DNA from: an uncultured Alphaproteobacteria bacterium
Lineage (GTDB): Bacteria; Pseudomonadota; Alphaproteobacteria; Micavibrionales; Micavibrionaceae
Assembly (NCBI GenBank): GCA_946481075.1
Contig: CAMLMC010000001.1
Location: 558,001 to 622,000 of the forward strand
DNA length: 64,000 nt
Reading direction: 5' to 3'
Shown: positions 26,846 to 34,429 of the stretch, one piece after another
Numbering within the stretch: the first letter of the stretch is position 1
Layout: each line of letters starts with the position of its first letter
Notes under the pieces: model-generated
Seen by the model: the letters and a program-made list of their open reading frames with translations, nothing else
What the model was told of the DNA's origin: nothing
Databases searched by the model: none
Made by a program: the position numbers and the translations under genes

Positions 26846-27598
26846 ATGCCCTTAAACCTGCCCAAAGTCATCGGCCACCGCGGTGCCAAGGCCTATGCGC
26901 CCGAAAACACCCTTGAAAGCATCAAAACGGCGGCCAGCCTTGGCGTGGAATGGGTTGAACTGGATGTAAAACTGACGCGCGATGGCGTTCCCATTATCTT
27001 TCATGACGAAGAACTGGACCGCACGACCAATGGCTCTGGTCCCGTGGCGCTCGCCACTTTTGATGATATCCAACAATTGGAGGCCGGCAGCTGGTTCGGC
27101 GATAGTTTCGCCGGCATCAAAATCCCGACGCTGGAAGAAGCGGTCGATGTCATCCTCAAACATGATCTTGGCCTGAACCTTGAAATCAAACCCTGCCCGG
27201 GCCGCGAAAAAGAAACGGCAGAGGTCGCACTCGCCGAACTCTCGCAATATTGGGATGACCCGTCAAAGCTGCTCATCTCCTCGTTCCAGCATGTTTCGCT
27301 TGAGGCCGCGATGGACCTCGCGCCCGATTACGCCCGCGGCCTTCTGATCGGCGGCGATGAAATGCCGCCAAACTGGAAAGACCTTGCGGACTACCTTGAT
27401 GTTAAAACCATCAATCTCGGCTCCCGCCTGGTAACTCGCGAAGTTGCAGATGAAGTGATGGATCTTGAATTGCCTCTTCTGGTTTATACGGTCAATGATC
27501 CTATGGAAGCACGTGCCCTGCAACGACTCGGCGTCGATTGTTTCTTTTCCGACAATCCGGACATCATAATCGAAAATCTGGCAGGCGGCCTGAATTAG
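26846..27598 (+). CDS. Glycerophosphodiester phosphodiesterase
   Basis: 250 residues from ATG 26846; an upstream ATG (26819) in frame is possible. The enzyme hydrolyses glycerophosphodiesters to glycerol 3-phosphate and an alcohol. GDPD hallmarks are present: VIGHRGAKAYAPENTLES (catalytic His, Arg and metal Glu), VELDVKLTRDGVPIIFHDEELDRTT (Glu-x-Asp and second His), LNLEIKP, and the C-terminal VYTVNDP. No signal peptide, so it is cytosolic, like UgpQ. Confidence 0.93.
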   Translation: MPLNLPKVIGHRGAKAYAPENTLESIKTAASLGVEWVELDVKLTRDGVPIIFHDEELDRTTNGSGPVALATFDDIQQLEAGSWFGDSFAGIKIPTLEEAVDVILKHDLGLNLEIKPCPGREKETAEVALAELSQYWDDPSKLLISSFQHVSLEAAMDLAPDYARGLLIGGDEMPPNWKDLADYLDVKTINLGSRLVTREVADEVMDLELPLLVYTVNDPMEARALQRLGVDCFFSDNPDIIIENLAGGLN

Positions 27599-27630
27599 GC
27601 CCGCTCATTCCAGACTTGCAAAAATTTCAA

Positions 27631-27656
27631 GGAACCATGAAACGGCGGTGATGATT
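27631..27656 (+). promoter_or_regulatory. EcfG-like stress promoter 1
   Basis: GGAAC (27631-27635), 17 bases, then GATTGGC. The -35 GGAAC is the hallmark of the alphaproteobacterial general-stress sigma factor EcfG/SigT; the -10 departs from the usual CGTT. Identical spacing is found before the third small gene (28119). The first small stress ORF starts 41 bases further on. Confidence 0.55.
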
Positions 27657-27696
27657 GGCAAAGTGTTCTTACAAGCAAATGAAAGGAGAACACAAA

Positions 27697-27831
27697 ATGA
27701 CCAATCAAAATCAACAAAATCAGAACAGGTCGAACAATCAGGGCAATTTCAAAAATGACCCGGAACGTGCACGCGAAGCCGGTAAAAAAGGCGGGCAGCA
27801 TTCCAGCAGCGGCGGGCGCCGCCCTGAATAA
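27697..27831 (+). CDS. KGG-motif small stress protein
   Basis: 44 residues from ATG 27697 behind AAAGGAGAACAC. The sequence is hydrophilic, Asn/Gln-rich at the start, then FKNDPERAREAGKKGGQHSS, which is the KGG stress-induced repeat motif (PF10685 type). Such tiny proteins are induced in the general stress response of many bacteria; molecular role unknown. It is followed by its own terminator and is a close paralogue of the 28181-28339 product over its last 27 or so residues. Confidence 0.85.
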   Translation: MTNQNQQNQNRSNNQGNFKNDPERAREAGKKGGQHSSSGGRRPE

Positions 27832-27851
27832 AGTTCCGGAGCAATCGAACA

Positions 27852-27876
27852 ACGGGGCCCATGCGGCCCCGTTTTC
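27852..27876 (+). terminator. Intrinsic terminator of the first small stress gene
   Basis: CGGGGCC / GGCCCCG stem with loop CATGC, then TTTT. Confidence 0.8.
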
Positions 27877-27887
27877 TTACACGTATG

Positions 27888-27913
27888 GGAACCGCTTGGC
27901 AGACAAACGGTTT
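27888..27913 (+). promoter_or_regulatory. EcfG-like stress promoter 2
   Basis: GGAAC (27888-27892), 17 bases, then GTTTGT. This is the second of three GGAAC promoters in 500 bases, each directly before a tiny ORF. ATG follows 29 bases later. Confidence 0.5.
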
Positions 27914-27942
27914 GTGTTGTGTATGTTCTTAAGGAGAAGATT

Positions 27943-28065
27943 ATGAGCGAACAAAACAATGCCCCGCGTAATAACAACAATCCCGTCAATTTTGGGAACG
28001 ATCAGGATAAAACCCACGCCTACGATCCTAAAAAAGATGAAACCCTGAAAAAGAATAAGCGCTAG
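27943..28065 (+). CDS. Small hydrophilic protein, probably stress-induced
   Basis: 40 residues from ATG 27943 behind AAGGAGAAGATT. The product is very polar and disordered (MSEQNNAPRNNNNPVNFGND, then a Lys/Asp-rich end with DPKKDETLKKNKR). It lacks the KGG motif of its two neighbours but shares their size, promoter type and individual terminator, so I group it with them. No family known. Confidence 0.72.
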   Translation: MSEQNNAPRNNNNPVNFGNDQDKTHAYDPKKDETLKKNKR

Positions 28066-28079
28066 GACAATAACAGAAG

Positions 28080-28106
28080 CGGGGCCAAACGGCCCCGTTA
28101 TCTTTT
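28080..28106 (+). terminator. Intrinsic terminator of the second small gene
   Basis: CGGGGCC / GGCCCCG stem with loop AAAC, then TTATCTTTT. Confidence 0.75.
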
Positions 28107-28118
28107 AAAAATTAATCC

Positions 28119-28146
28119 GGAACCCGTAAGCGGAAGATGTGATTGG
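28119..28146 (+). promoter_or_regulatory. EcfG-like stress promoter 3
   Basis: GGAAC (28119-28123), 17 bases, then GATTGGC, the same two boxes at the same spacing as promoter 1. ATG follows 34 bases later. Confidence 0.55.
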
Positions 28147-28180
28147 CTAGATACACTCAAACCAAAAAGGAGAAGTGAAA

Positions 28181-28339
28181 ATGGCGAATCAAAACCCGCA
28201 AAACAATCTGGATGACGAAGCCCGTAACAAAGGTGGACAAAACTCGCCAGGCAATTTTAAAAATGATCCGGAACGCGCACGCGAAGCCGGTAAAAAAGGC
28301 AGTCAGCATTCCAGCAGCGGTGGCCGCACGGAAGAATAA
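28181..28339 (+). CDS. KGG-motif small stress protein (two repeats)
   Basis: 52 residues from ATG 28181 behind AAAAAGGAGAAG. Two KGG-type motifs are present, ARNKGGQNSPGNF and AREAGKKGSQHSS. Its C-terminal half is almost identical to that of the 44-residue protein at 27697-27831, which points to a recent duplication of gene plus promoter. General-stress role inferred from the motif family. Confidence 0.85.
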   Translation: MANQNPQNNLDDEARNKGGQNSPGNFKNDPERAREAGKKGSQHSSSGGRTEE

Positions 28340-28365
28340 TTTGGCGCAACCCGCTCATAAAAGAA

Positions 28366-28390
28366 ACGGGACCCTTCGGTCCCGTTTTTT
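28366..28390. terminator. Bidirectional terminator between a stress gene and fabI
   Basis: ACGGGACC / GGTCCCGT stem with a 4-base loop and T run to the right; the left side is A-rich. It overlaps the fabI stop codon, so it probably serves both convergent units. Confidence 0.85.
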
Positions 28391-29213
28391 AATCACCGTT
28401 CTTGAACAATCCCTGTATCTGGTCCGGCATCGGCATGCCGACCGCGTTGAAACCGCAATCGACATAATGCACTTCGCCTGTGACGGCGCCGGATAGGTCG
28501 GAAAGTAGATACAATCCAGTCCCGCCGAGCTCTTCCAGTTCGACAGAGCGGCGCAGCGGCGCGGTCATGACATTGTATTTGAATGTCGTGCGGGCGGAAC
28601 CGATCACGGCCCCTGCCAGCGTTCTCATCGGGCCAGCCGAGATTGCATTGACGCGCACACCTTGCGGGCCGAGATCCGCCGCAAGATAACGAACGGAGGC
28701 TTCGAGCGCCGCCTTGGCCACGCCCATCACATTGTAATTCGGCATCGCCTTTTCCGCGCCATAGTATGACAGCGTCACAGCGGCCCCGCCGTCCTTCATC
28801 AACGGCGCCGCGCGGCGCATGACGGAGGTGAAGGAATAGCAGGAGATATGCATGGAGGTCAGGAAGTTTTGCAGGGATGTATCGACATACCGCCCTTTCA
28901 ATTCTTCCTTATCGGAATAGGCAATCGCGTGGACAACGAAATCCAGTCCGCCCCATTCTTTTTCAATGCGGGCGAAGATTGAATCCAGATCTTCTTCCTT
29001 TGCCACATCACAGTTAAGGACGAGCGGTGAACCAAGGCTTTCGGCGAGCGGAATAACGCGCTTGCCGAACGCATCGCCCTGATAGGTAAACGCCAGTTCC
29101 GCGCCGTGGGCGGCAAGCGTTTGCGCCATGCCCCATGCGATGGATTTTTCGTTGGCAACACCCATGATCAGGCCGCGTTTGCCCTTCATAATCTCTGACT
29201 TTGCAATGCTCAT
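28389..29213 (-). CDS. fabI: Enoyl-[acyl-carrier-protein] reductase (NADH)
   Basis: 274 residues. FabI makes the last reduction of each fatty-acid elongation cycle. The nucleotide-binding motif LIMGVANEKSIAWG and the catalytic Tyr-x6-Lys segment (MPNYNVMGVAKAALEASVRY) are present, with ISAGPMRTLA as the substrate-binding loop. It starts three bases after fabB and is co-transcribed with it. FabI is the triclosan-type target enzyme of this family. Confidence 0.96.
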   Translation of the reverse strand: MSIAKSEIMKGKRGLIMGVANEKSIAWGMAQTLAAHGAELAFTYQGDAFGKRVIPLAESLGSPLVLNCDVAKEEDLDSIFARIEKEWGGLDFVVHAIAYSDKEELKGRYVDTSLQNFLTSMHISCYSFTSVMRRAAPLMKDGGAAVTLSYYGAEKAMPNYNVMGVAKAALEASVRYLAADLGPQGVRVNAISAGPMRTLAGAVIGSARTTFKYNVMTAPLRRSVELEELGGTGLYLLSDLSGAVTGEVHYVDCGFNAVGMPMPDQIQGLFKNGD

Positions 29214-29216
29214 AAT

Positions 29217-30458
29217 TTACGCCTCATATCTTGATAGGGCGAGCGTGGCATTGGTGCCGCCGAAGCCGAAGGAATTGGACAGGATTGTGTTGTGTTTTAC
29301 ACCATCGATCCTTGTCTTGGCGATCGGCATGTTGCCCGCGCCCTCGTCAAGGTCTTCGATGTTGATGCTCGGTGCGACAAAATCGTTTTGCATCATAAGA
29401 AGCGAATAAATCGTCTCCTGAACGCCGGTCGCACCAAGGCTGTGACCGGTCATGGATTTGGTGGAACCGATATAAGGCATATCCTGATCGCGGCTGCCGA
29501 ACACATTGCGGATGGCATCGATCTCCGTGATATCGCCCGCCGGTGTCGATGTGCCGTGTGTGTTGATATAGGTGATGGGCGTTTTCACGGTGGCAAGCGC
29601 TTGCTTCATGCAGCGAACGGCGCCCTCACCGCTCGGCGCGACCATATCGGCGCCATCGGACGTTGCACCATAGCCGGTGATCTCGGCATAGATTTTTGCG
29701 CCGCGTGCAATCGCATGGCCCAGCTCTTCCACCACGACAACGCCCGCCCCGCCCGCGATGACAAACCCATCGCGATTGGCGTCATAGGCACGGGATGCGC
29801 GTTCCGGTGTATCGTTGTATTTGGACGACATCGCGCCCATCGCATCGAACAGGCAGGACAATGTCCAGTGCAACTCTTCCGATCCGCCTGCGAACACGAC
29901 ATCCTGTTTGCCAAGGATGATTTGCTCGGCTGCATTGCCAATGCAGTGCGCGGATGTGGAACAGGCGGAGGAGATAGAATAATTCACGCCCTTGATTTTA
30001 AAGTTGGTCGCAATCGTTGCCGAAGCGGTCGAGGACATGCAGCGCGGCACGCGGAACGGGCCTACCCATTTGGTCGCGCCCTTTTCACGAACGATGTCGG
30101 CGGCCTCTACCTGATTGCTGGTGCTCGGCCCGCCGGACCCCATGATGATGCCTGTGCGCTCGTTCGACACATCGCTTTCCTCAAGCCCGGAATCCCTGAT
30201 CGCCTGCTCCATCGCAAGGTGGTTGTAGGCCGACCCATCCCCCATAAAGCGTAAAAGCCGCTTGTCGATGGCGGCGGTCAGGTCCACTTGTGGACGCCCC
30301 TCGATCTGCGATCTGAAACCATGCTCCGCCATGCTCGGCGAGAACGTAATGCCCGACTTACCGGCTTTGAGGGCGGCAAGCACCGTATCCTGGTCATTGC
30401 CGATGCAGGAGATAATCCCGAGGCCGGTAATGACGACGCGTCTTTGTGTGTTTGTCAT
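29217..30458 (-). CDS. fabB: 3-oxoacyl-[acyl-carrier-protein] synthase I (FabB type)
   Basis: 413 residues. A condensing enzyme of fatty-acid elongation, needed for unsaturated chains. The Cys-His-His triad is visible: [25 protein letters not shown] and [13 protein letters not shown]. The N-terminal [16 protein letters not shown] is typical. Its place directly before fabI and near fabA supports FabB rather than FabF. A 167-base AT-rich gap with divergent promoters separates it from the plus-strand gene at 30626. Confidence 0.94.
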   Translation of the reverse strand: MTNTQRRVVITGLGIISCIGNDQDTVLAALKAGKSGITFSPSMAEHGFRSQIEGRPQVDLTAAIDKRLLRFMGDGSAYNHLAMEQAIRDSGLEESDVSNERTGIIMGSGGPSTSNQVEAADIVREKGATKWVGPFRVPRCMSSTASATIATNFKIKGVNYSISSACSTSAHCIGNAAEQIILGKQDVVFAGGSEELHWTLSCLFDAMGAMSSKYNDTPERASRAYDANRDGFVIAGGAGVVVVEELGHAIARGAKIYAEITGYGATSDGADMVAPSGEGAVRCMKQALATVKTPITYINTHGTSTPAGDITEIDAIRNVFGSRDQDMPYIGSTKSMTGHSLGATGVQETIYSLLMMQNDFVAPSINIEDLDEGAGNMPIAKTRIDGVKHNTILSNSFGFGGTNATLALSRYEA

Positions 30459-30625
30459 GGGAATTATTTAAGAGAACCAGACCGAAAAGTCACCCTTTAA
30501 AAGCCCGAAATCCACGACCTCAGCAATAGACATAAGTCATAGATTATAAAAAATCTCTTTACAAAACAAATGTGTTTTATGCAATCTGATACTTATAACG
30601 ATAATAACAGATAGGGAGAATTAGA

Positions 30626-31123
30626 TTGATACACGTTGAAAATCAGTTGAATTTGGGCGACGTCATTTTGGGCGATGCCTCATGGACGGTTTACAGCGCG
30701 GGCGGAAGCGACCGCGATTTTTCCGAATTCTTTTCCATCTCGCAAGAGCCGGAAATTGATGTGCGCACCTATAATCTGAACGAGGTGCGCCTGTCCGACC
30801 ATTTTAACTATCTAGCCGGGAAGGAAGAGTATATCGCGCACGCCAAAGACAGGATCAAGGAAACCGGGCTGGTCCTCGCCGGTTCAAAATTCGTGGTCGT
30901 GAGCGCTTATGATGCGGGCTCATCCTCCCAAGGCAGGAATGGCAAGGATGAATATTACAACGGTTGGCAGGTCACAGCGCAGCAGTTGAATGCCGATGGT
31001 AGTTATTCTGAAAGCAATCCGCTCATTCGCTTTCATCAACCGCCATCCTCTTGCGTCACACAAATTGATGACGTTAAAGCAATCGGAAAAATGGAACGCA
31101 CAGTAACTTTTGCTCCCGCTTAA
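30626..31123 (+). CDS. Hypothetical protein inserted in the fab cluster
   Basis: 165 residues from TTG 30626, which follows GGGAGAATTAGA at good spacing; no ATG start gives the same frame nearby. Soluble, without signal peptide or membrane helix; N-terminal beta-rich (LNLGDVILGDASWTVYSAGG). It is the only plus-strand gene in the fab region, divergent from fabB and convergent with the glycolipid-binding gene. Family not recognised. Confidence 0.65.
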   Translation: MIHVENQLNLGDVILGDASWTVYSAGGSDRDFSEFFSISQEPEIDVRTYNLNEVRLSDHFNYLAGKEEYIAHAKDRIKETGLVLAGSKFVVVSAYDAGSSSQGRNGKDEYYNGWQVTAQQLNADGSYSESNPLIRFHQPPSSCVTQIDDVKAIGKMERTVTFAPA

Positions 31124-31124
31124 G

Positions 31125-31664
31125 CTATTTTGATGTCCACAAATGCGGATAATCTGCCACAAATCCGTTTTCGGCAATGGTGAGCGTTTCATGATACCCG
31201 TATGACGGGCTGTCATATTCGTATATGGCCTCGCCCGTGCGTTTATACATCTGGTGCAGGTAAGACAGTTCCGGCTCGCCTAGATCGAACCACGCGACGA
31301 CGCAATCATCGCTCTGGCCGATTTTCAAATCCATCTGCTTTAACTGGATGAAATTGGTCGCGGGCGTGAAGCCGAAATCGATTTGGGTGACGCCGCCCGC
31401 CATATCTTCTTGTAATTTCCCATCCAGAAACCATTGACCGCTTTTACGCGTGATAACGTGATTGGACGTGCCTTTTATTTCCGCGCGCCATGTGTTCCAG
31501 TTTTCGGCGCAATCGACGCTGTAATCGATTTTGTGGTCCCGCCCGCCCTCGGTGAATTCTGCGCAGCCTTCCAACCGCCAACCGCTGTCTGTTTGGATGA
31601 GAGAGCATGAATCAAAACCGGGAACGTCAAGACGTTCCCAGCGCATAGTTGAAATAACAGTCAT
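31125..31664 (-). CDS. Putative glycolipid-binding domain protein
   Basis: 179 residues. The pattern MRWERLDVPGFDSCSLIQTD, GWRLEGCAEF, VDCAENWNTWRAEIKG and the final LTIAENGFVADYP match the putative glycolipid-binding family (PF06475, DUF1089), a small beta-barrel domain of unclear physiology. It begins five bases after fabA and is probably co-transcribed with it, which suggests a lipid-linked role. Confidence 0.75.
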   Translation of the reverse strand: MTVISTMRWERLDVPGFDSCSLIQTDSGWRLEGCAEFTEGGRDHKIDYSVDCAENWNTWRAEIKGTSNHVITRKSGQWFLDGKLQEDMAGGVTQIDFGFTPATNFIQLKQMDLKIGQSDDCVVAWFDLGEPELSYLHQMYKRTGEAIYEYDSPSYGYHETLTIAENGFVADYPHLWTSK

Positions 31665-31669
31665 TGTGA

Positions 31670-32242
31670 TTAGCCAGCCATCGCGGCGTTCGGGTTTTCG
31701 AACAGTCCGACTTTGAGGTCCTTGGCTTCGTAGATGACTTTGCCATCTGCCTCAACGCGGCCATCGGCGATGCCGAGGACGAGCTTGCGGTTGATAACGC
31801 GCTTCAGGTCGATAACATAGCGGACCAGCTTTGTGCTTGGCAGGATCTGGCCTGTGAATTTCAGCTCTCCCAAACCGAGGGCGCGGCCCGAACCTTGCGC
31901 GCCGGTCCAGCCGAGATAAAAGCCCAGCAATTGCCACATGGCGTCAAGGCCGAGACATCCCGGCATAACCGGGTCGCCTTTAAAGTGGCATTCAAAGAAC
32001 CAGAGGTTTTCTTTGACGTCGAGTTCAGCAACAATCTCGCCCTTTTCGAACGCGCCGCCGGTGGAGGCGATATTCGTGATGCGGTCGAACATCAGCATCG
32101 GCGGAAGCGGCAATTGCGCGTTTCCTGGGCCGAACAAATGGCCTTTACCACATTCGATCAATTCCTCGAATGTGTAGCTGGCTTTGGGGACGAAATCTTT
32201 AATCTTTTGAACGGTGTCTTGTATTGTCATGGAAGGATTCAT
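31670..32242 (-). CDS. fabA: 3-hydroxydecanoyl-[ACP] dehydratase/isomerase
   Basis: 190 residues from ATG 32242 ([10 protein letters not shown]); ATG 32230 is an alternative. FabA dehydrates 3-hydroxydecanoyl-ACP and isomerises the product, starting unsaturated fatty acids. The catalytic His lies in [14 protein letters not shown] and the Asp in [16 protein letters not shown]. FabA with FabB is the standard anaerobic unsaturated pathway; here the two genes are separated by the glycolipid-binding gene and a plus-strand gene. Confidence 0.95.
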   Translation of the reverse strand: MNPSMTIQDTVQKIKDFVPKASYTFEELIECGKGHLFGPGNAQLPLPPMLMFDRITNIASTGGAFEKGEIVAELDVKENLWFFECHFKGDPVMPGCLGLDAMWQLLGFYLGWTGAQGSGRALGLGELKFTGQILPSTKLVRYVIDLKRVINRKLVLGIADGRVEADGKVIYEAKDLKVGLFENPNAAMAG

Positions 32243-32408
32243 AGGGCATCGCACCCCCTGAATCAAGCCGATATCGCATTTTCCACACAACCCGAGGACC
32301 GCGAGTAATTAAGCAAACAGGCTTTTTCCTAAATAGGGCGCTAGGAGCGCCGTGTGGTTAACCTACACAAGCGACGAAGCAACGAAATTTAGGGATAAGC
32401 ATGGCAGC

Positions 32409-33383
32409 CTAAGCCATAAAGGCGTATTCCACACAGACCGATTTATAGGATTCTGTGATTGCCGACATGGCGAGCGGCTTGGCAATCGCCGGTTCCAGTT
32501 CCGGCTTTTTCCCGCCCGCCACGATGGCGAGCATGCGGCCCGCCGCCTTGGCGCAGGCAACGGCGCGGTCTTCGAGGCCATACATTTCAATCGCTTTGAA
32601 AAAACCGCCGCAGACAGGCTCGATGGCACGGATCAGGTTGATCGGCGGGTTTGCAGGGGTGTCATTCGCCGGAAGGCCGAAACGCCAGTCTGTGGTGGCG
32701 CATAATCCGTGGCGCACCGCTTCCTGTGTCATGACATAGGCAGTCTGGTCGAGCATATCGGGAAGATCGCTTCCGCGGAACCAGCAGCACTGGTTCTGCC
32801 CCGCATGGGCCTGCGCAAGGACATAGCCGGCCATGCCCGAGAGCGCGGCCACGCTGTCGGCCAGCTTCCATTGCGAAACACCGATTTTTTGTTCGATCAC
32901 GGCATCACAAAGTTCCTGCGCCGCGAGTTCAAACGCCATGGCCTTATAAGTCGCCTCCACCAGTAGGCGGAAGGATTCAGAGCGGTCCTGCCCGAAAATC
33001 TCCCAGCGCGCAAAGCTTTGCTGGATCAGGGTCAGAACCATGTCCTGATATTCATATTCGCAATCCATCCATTCTTCGAAGAATTCGCGGGCGAGCGATC
33101 TTCCCTGTTCGGAATCGAAATCGATGATCGAAGACGGGGGCAAGGCCTTGTCACCGAGGTCGCCGGCGTAAGGCTCACACTCCAGCAATTCAGCAAGGCT
33201 CGCAAATGCGCCGTCCAGCGCCTCATCGCAGTTATCAAATAGAAAGGCGCACTCGACCAGCATACCTGCGTAAAGCATAAGGGCTTTCATGGCATCCGTG
33301 CCCAGTTCGGGCTCTTCTGACATGGCCTGAATCGAAGTGTGAATCCGGATGGCCACATCGGCTTTGGCGGTGTGTGTTTGCAT
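32409..33383 (-). CDS. Hypothetical helical protein
   Basis: 324 residues from ATG 33383 (MQTHTAKADVA); an in-frame TTG three codons earlier is possible. Predicted almost wholly alpha-helical and acidic, without a signal peptide. Several Trp and Cys occur around QNQCCWFRGSDLPDM. No family recognised. It stands alone, about 165 bases upstream of fabA on the same strand, with a GGCGCTCCTAGCGCC hairpin near 32337-32352 in between. Confidence 0.65.
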   Translation of the reverse strand: MQTHTAKADVAIRIHTSIQAMSEEPELGTDAMKALMLYAGMLVECAFLFDNCDEALDGAFASLAELLECEPYAGDLGDKALPPSSIIDFDSEQGRSLAREFFEEWMDCEYEYQDMVLTLIQQSFARWEIFGQDRSESFRLLVEATYKAMAFELAAQELCDAVIEQKIGVSQWKLADSVAALSGMAGYVLAQAHAGQNQCCWFRGSDLPDMLDQTAYVMTQEAVRHGLCATTDWRFGLPANDTPANPPINLIRAIEPVCGGFFKAIEMYGLEDRAVACAKAAGRMLAIVAGGKKPELEPAIAKPLAMSAITESYKSVCVEYAFMA

Positions 33384-33468
33384 GATCGACAATGTGTTTA
33401 TTAAAAGATTCGAGAGGGTTGATGGACGTTCTTGAGATAGTGACTCAAAAACGAATCACTCTATAAAT

Positions 33469-34026
33469 TTAATCGAAATCCTCGGATTCGTAAATGCCCC
33501 ACAGGAATTTTCTTGGGGCATACCCTCTATAGCCCTGTGCGGACACTTCACACCACAATCCCTTGCATGTTGACGTAATCGCGATGACGCCAGGCTCCAG
33601 CATCACGGTCATACGGGATGAATCGGACGGGTCCTTATAGACGGGAATATTCTGCTCGCCCTTGGTGATGACGGTGCGGGTGCCGGACAGCAGTGATTGG
33701 TGGACCCAGCCGGTGTCGCCATCGATATCCTTGATTTTCCGCCATGTGTCGAATTCCTCGACCACTTCAACCGGCAAATTTTCGCGCTGATAGATCCATT
33801 TGATAGGGTATCTCAGGGCCGGACCGGTGCGGACGAAGACTTTTTCGGACGCCAGGCTCACATAACGGGGGATCGGCAGGCCGGATGATGTGCGCCCTTC
33901 CCGCTCCATGGGCGGGCTCACGGCCTCTTCGGCGGCGGCAGGCGCGGCCTGTTCGGCCTCCTGTGCGGTGGCGGGGGCGACGTTCAGGACAAGAAAAGCA
34001 GCGATAGTAGCGATAAATTTACCCAT
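33469..34026 (-). CDS. Secreted bacterial SH3-domain protein
   Basis: 185 residues. Signal peptide MGKFIATIAAFLVLNVAPAT (cleavage near AQA/EAE), then an Ala/Glu-rich linker and two SH3-like repeats: YVSLASEKVFVRTGPALRYP through WRKIKDIDGDTGWVHQSLLS, and QNIPVYKDPSDSSRMTVMLE through WCEVSAQGYRGYAPRKFLWG. This is the SH3_4 type (PF06347) common in alphaproteobacteria, thought to act in the periplasm near the cell wall. Confidence 0.88.
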   Translation of the reverse strand: MGKFIATIAAFLVLNVAPATAQEAEQAAPAAAEEAVSPPMEREGRTSSGLPIPRYVSLASEKVFVRTGPALRYPIKWIYQRENLPVEVVEEFDTWRKIKDIDGDTGWVHQSLLSGTRTVITKGEQNIPVYKDPSDSSRMTVMLEPGVIAITSTCKGLWCEVSAQGYRGYAPRKFLWGIYESEDFD

Positions 34027-34110
34027 AACTCTACGGATATGCTAAATACCCCCGCAATTCAAGGGGATGAAACCGTGAACACGCAAAAGCCGCACAGCTT
34101 CAGGCAATCT

Positions 34111-34356
34111 TTATCCGATGGTATATGCGTCTGCGGTAAAGTAATGAATTGGTTTAGAGCCAACATTACTAACGACAAGGTTCACATTATGAACGCCCGC
34201 AACTTCTTGCCCCGAATAAATTTCCTCAACAGCCTTTTGCAACCCACTTTCAAGCTGCTCGATAACGCTCTTTGGCTTAAAATCCCATGCGCTGTACTGG
34301 CCAAAAACAGGCCCAAGATACGCCACACCGTCTTTTTTACCGAAATGAATTTCCAT
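34111..34356 (-). CDS. Hypothetical small protein
   Basis: 81 residues from ATG 34356, behind GAGGAAAC. Soluble with mixed strands and one helix (VIEQLESGLQKAVEEIYSGQ). No family recognised. It diverges from dusA, 73 bases away. Confidence 0.55.
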   Translation of the reverse strand: MEIHFGKKDGVAYLGPVFGQYSAWDFKPKSVIEQLESGLQKAVEEIYSGQEVAGVHNVNLVVSNVGSKPIHYFTADAYTIG

Positions 34357-34429
34357 GTTTCCTCGCTAATTCCTGTATATAGTTTTTCAAACTTCTAACG
34401 ATCATGGTTTTACCAGCCTGATTTGCATT

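Noticed and set aside
28212..28496. 94-codon plus-strand ORF overlapping the third stress gene
   Set aside because: It is out of frame with the well-supported 52-residue KGG protein, which has the ribosome site, and runs through the terminator into fabI antisense.
29292..30254. 320-codon plus-strand frame opposite fabB
   Set aside because: Antisense to the condensing enzyme, Arg/His/Cys-rich, no ribosome site.
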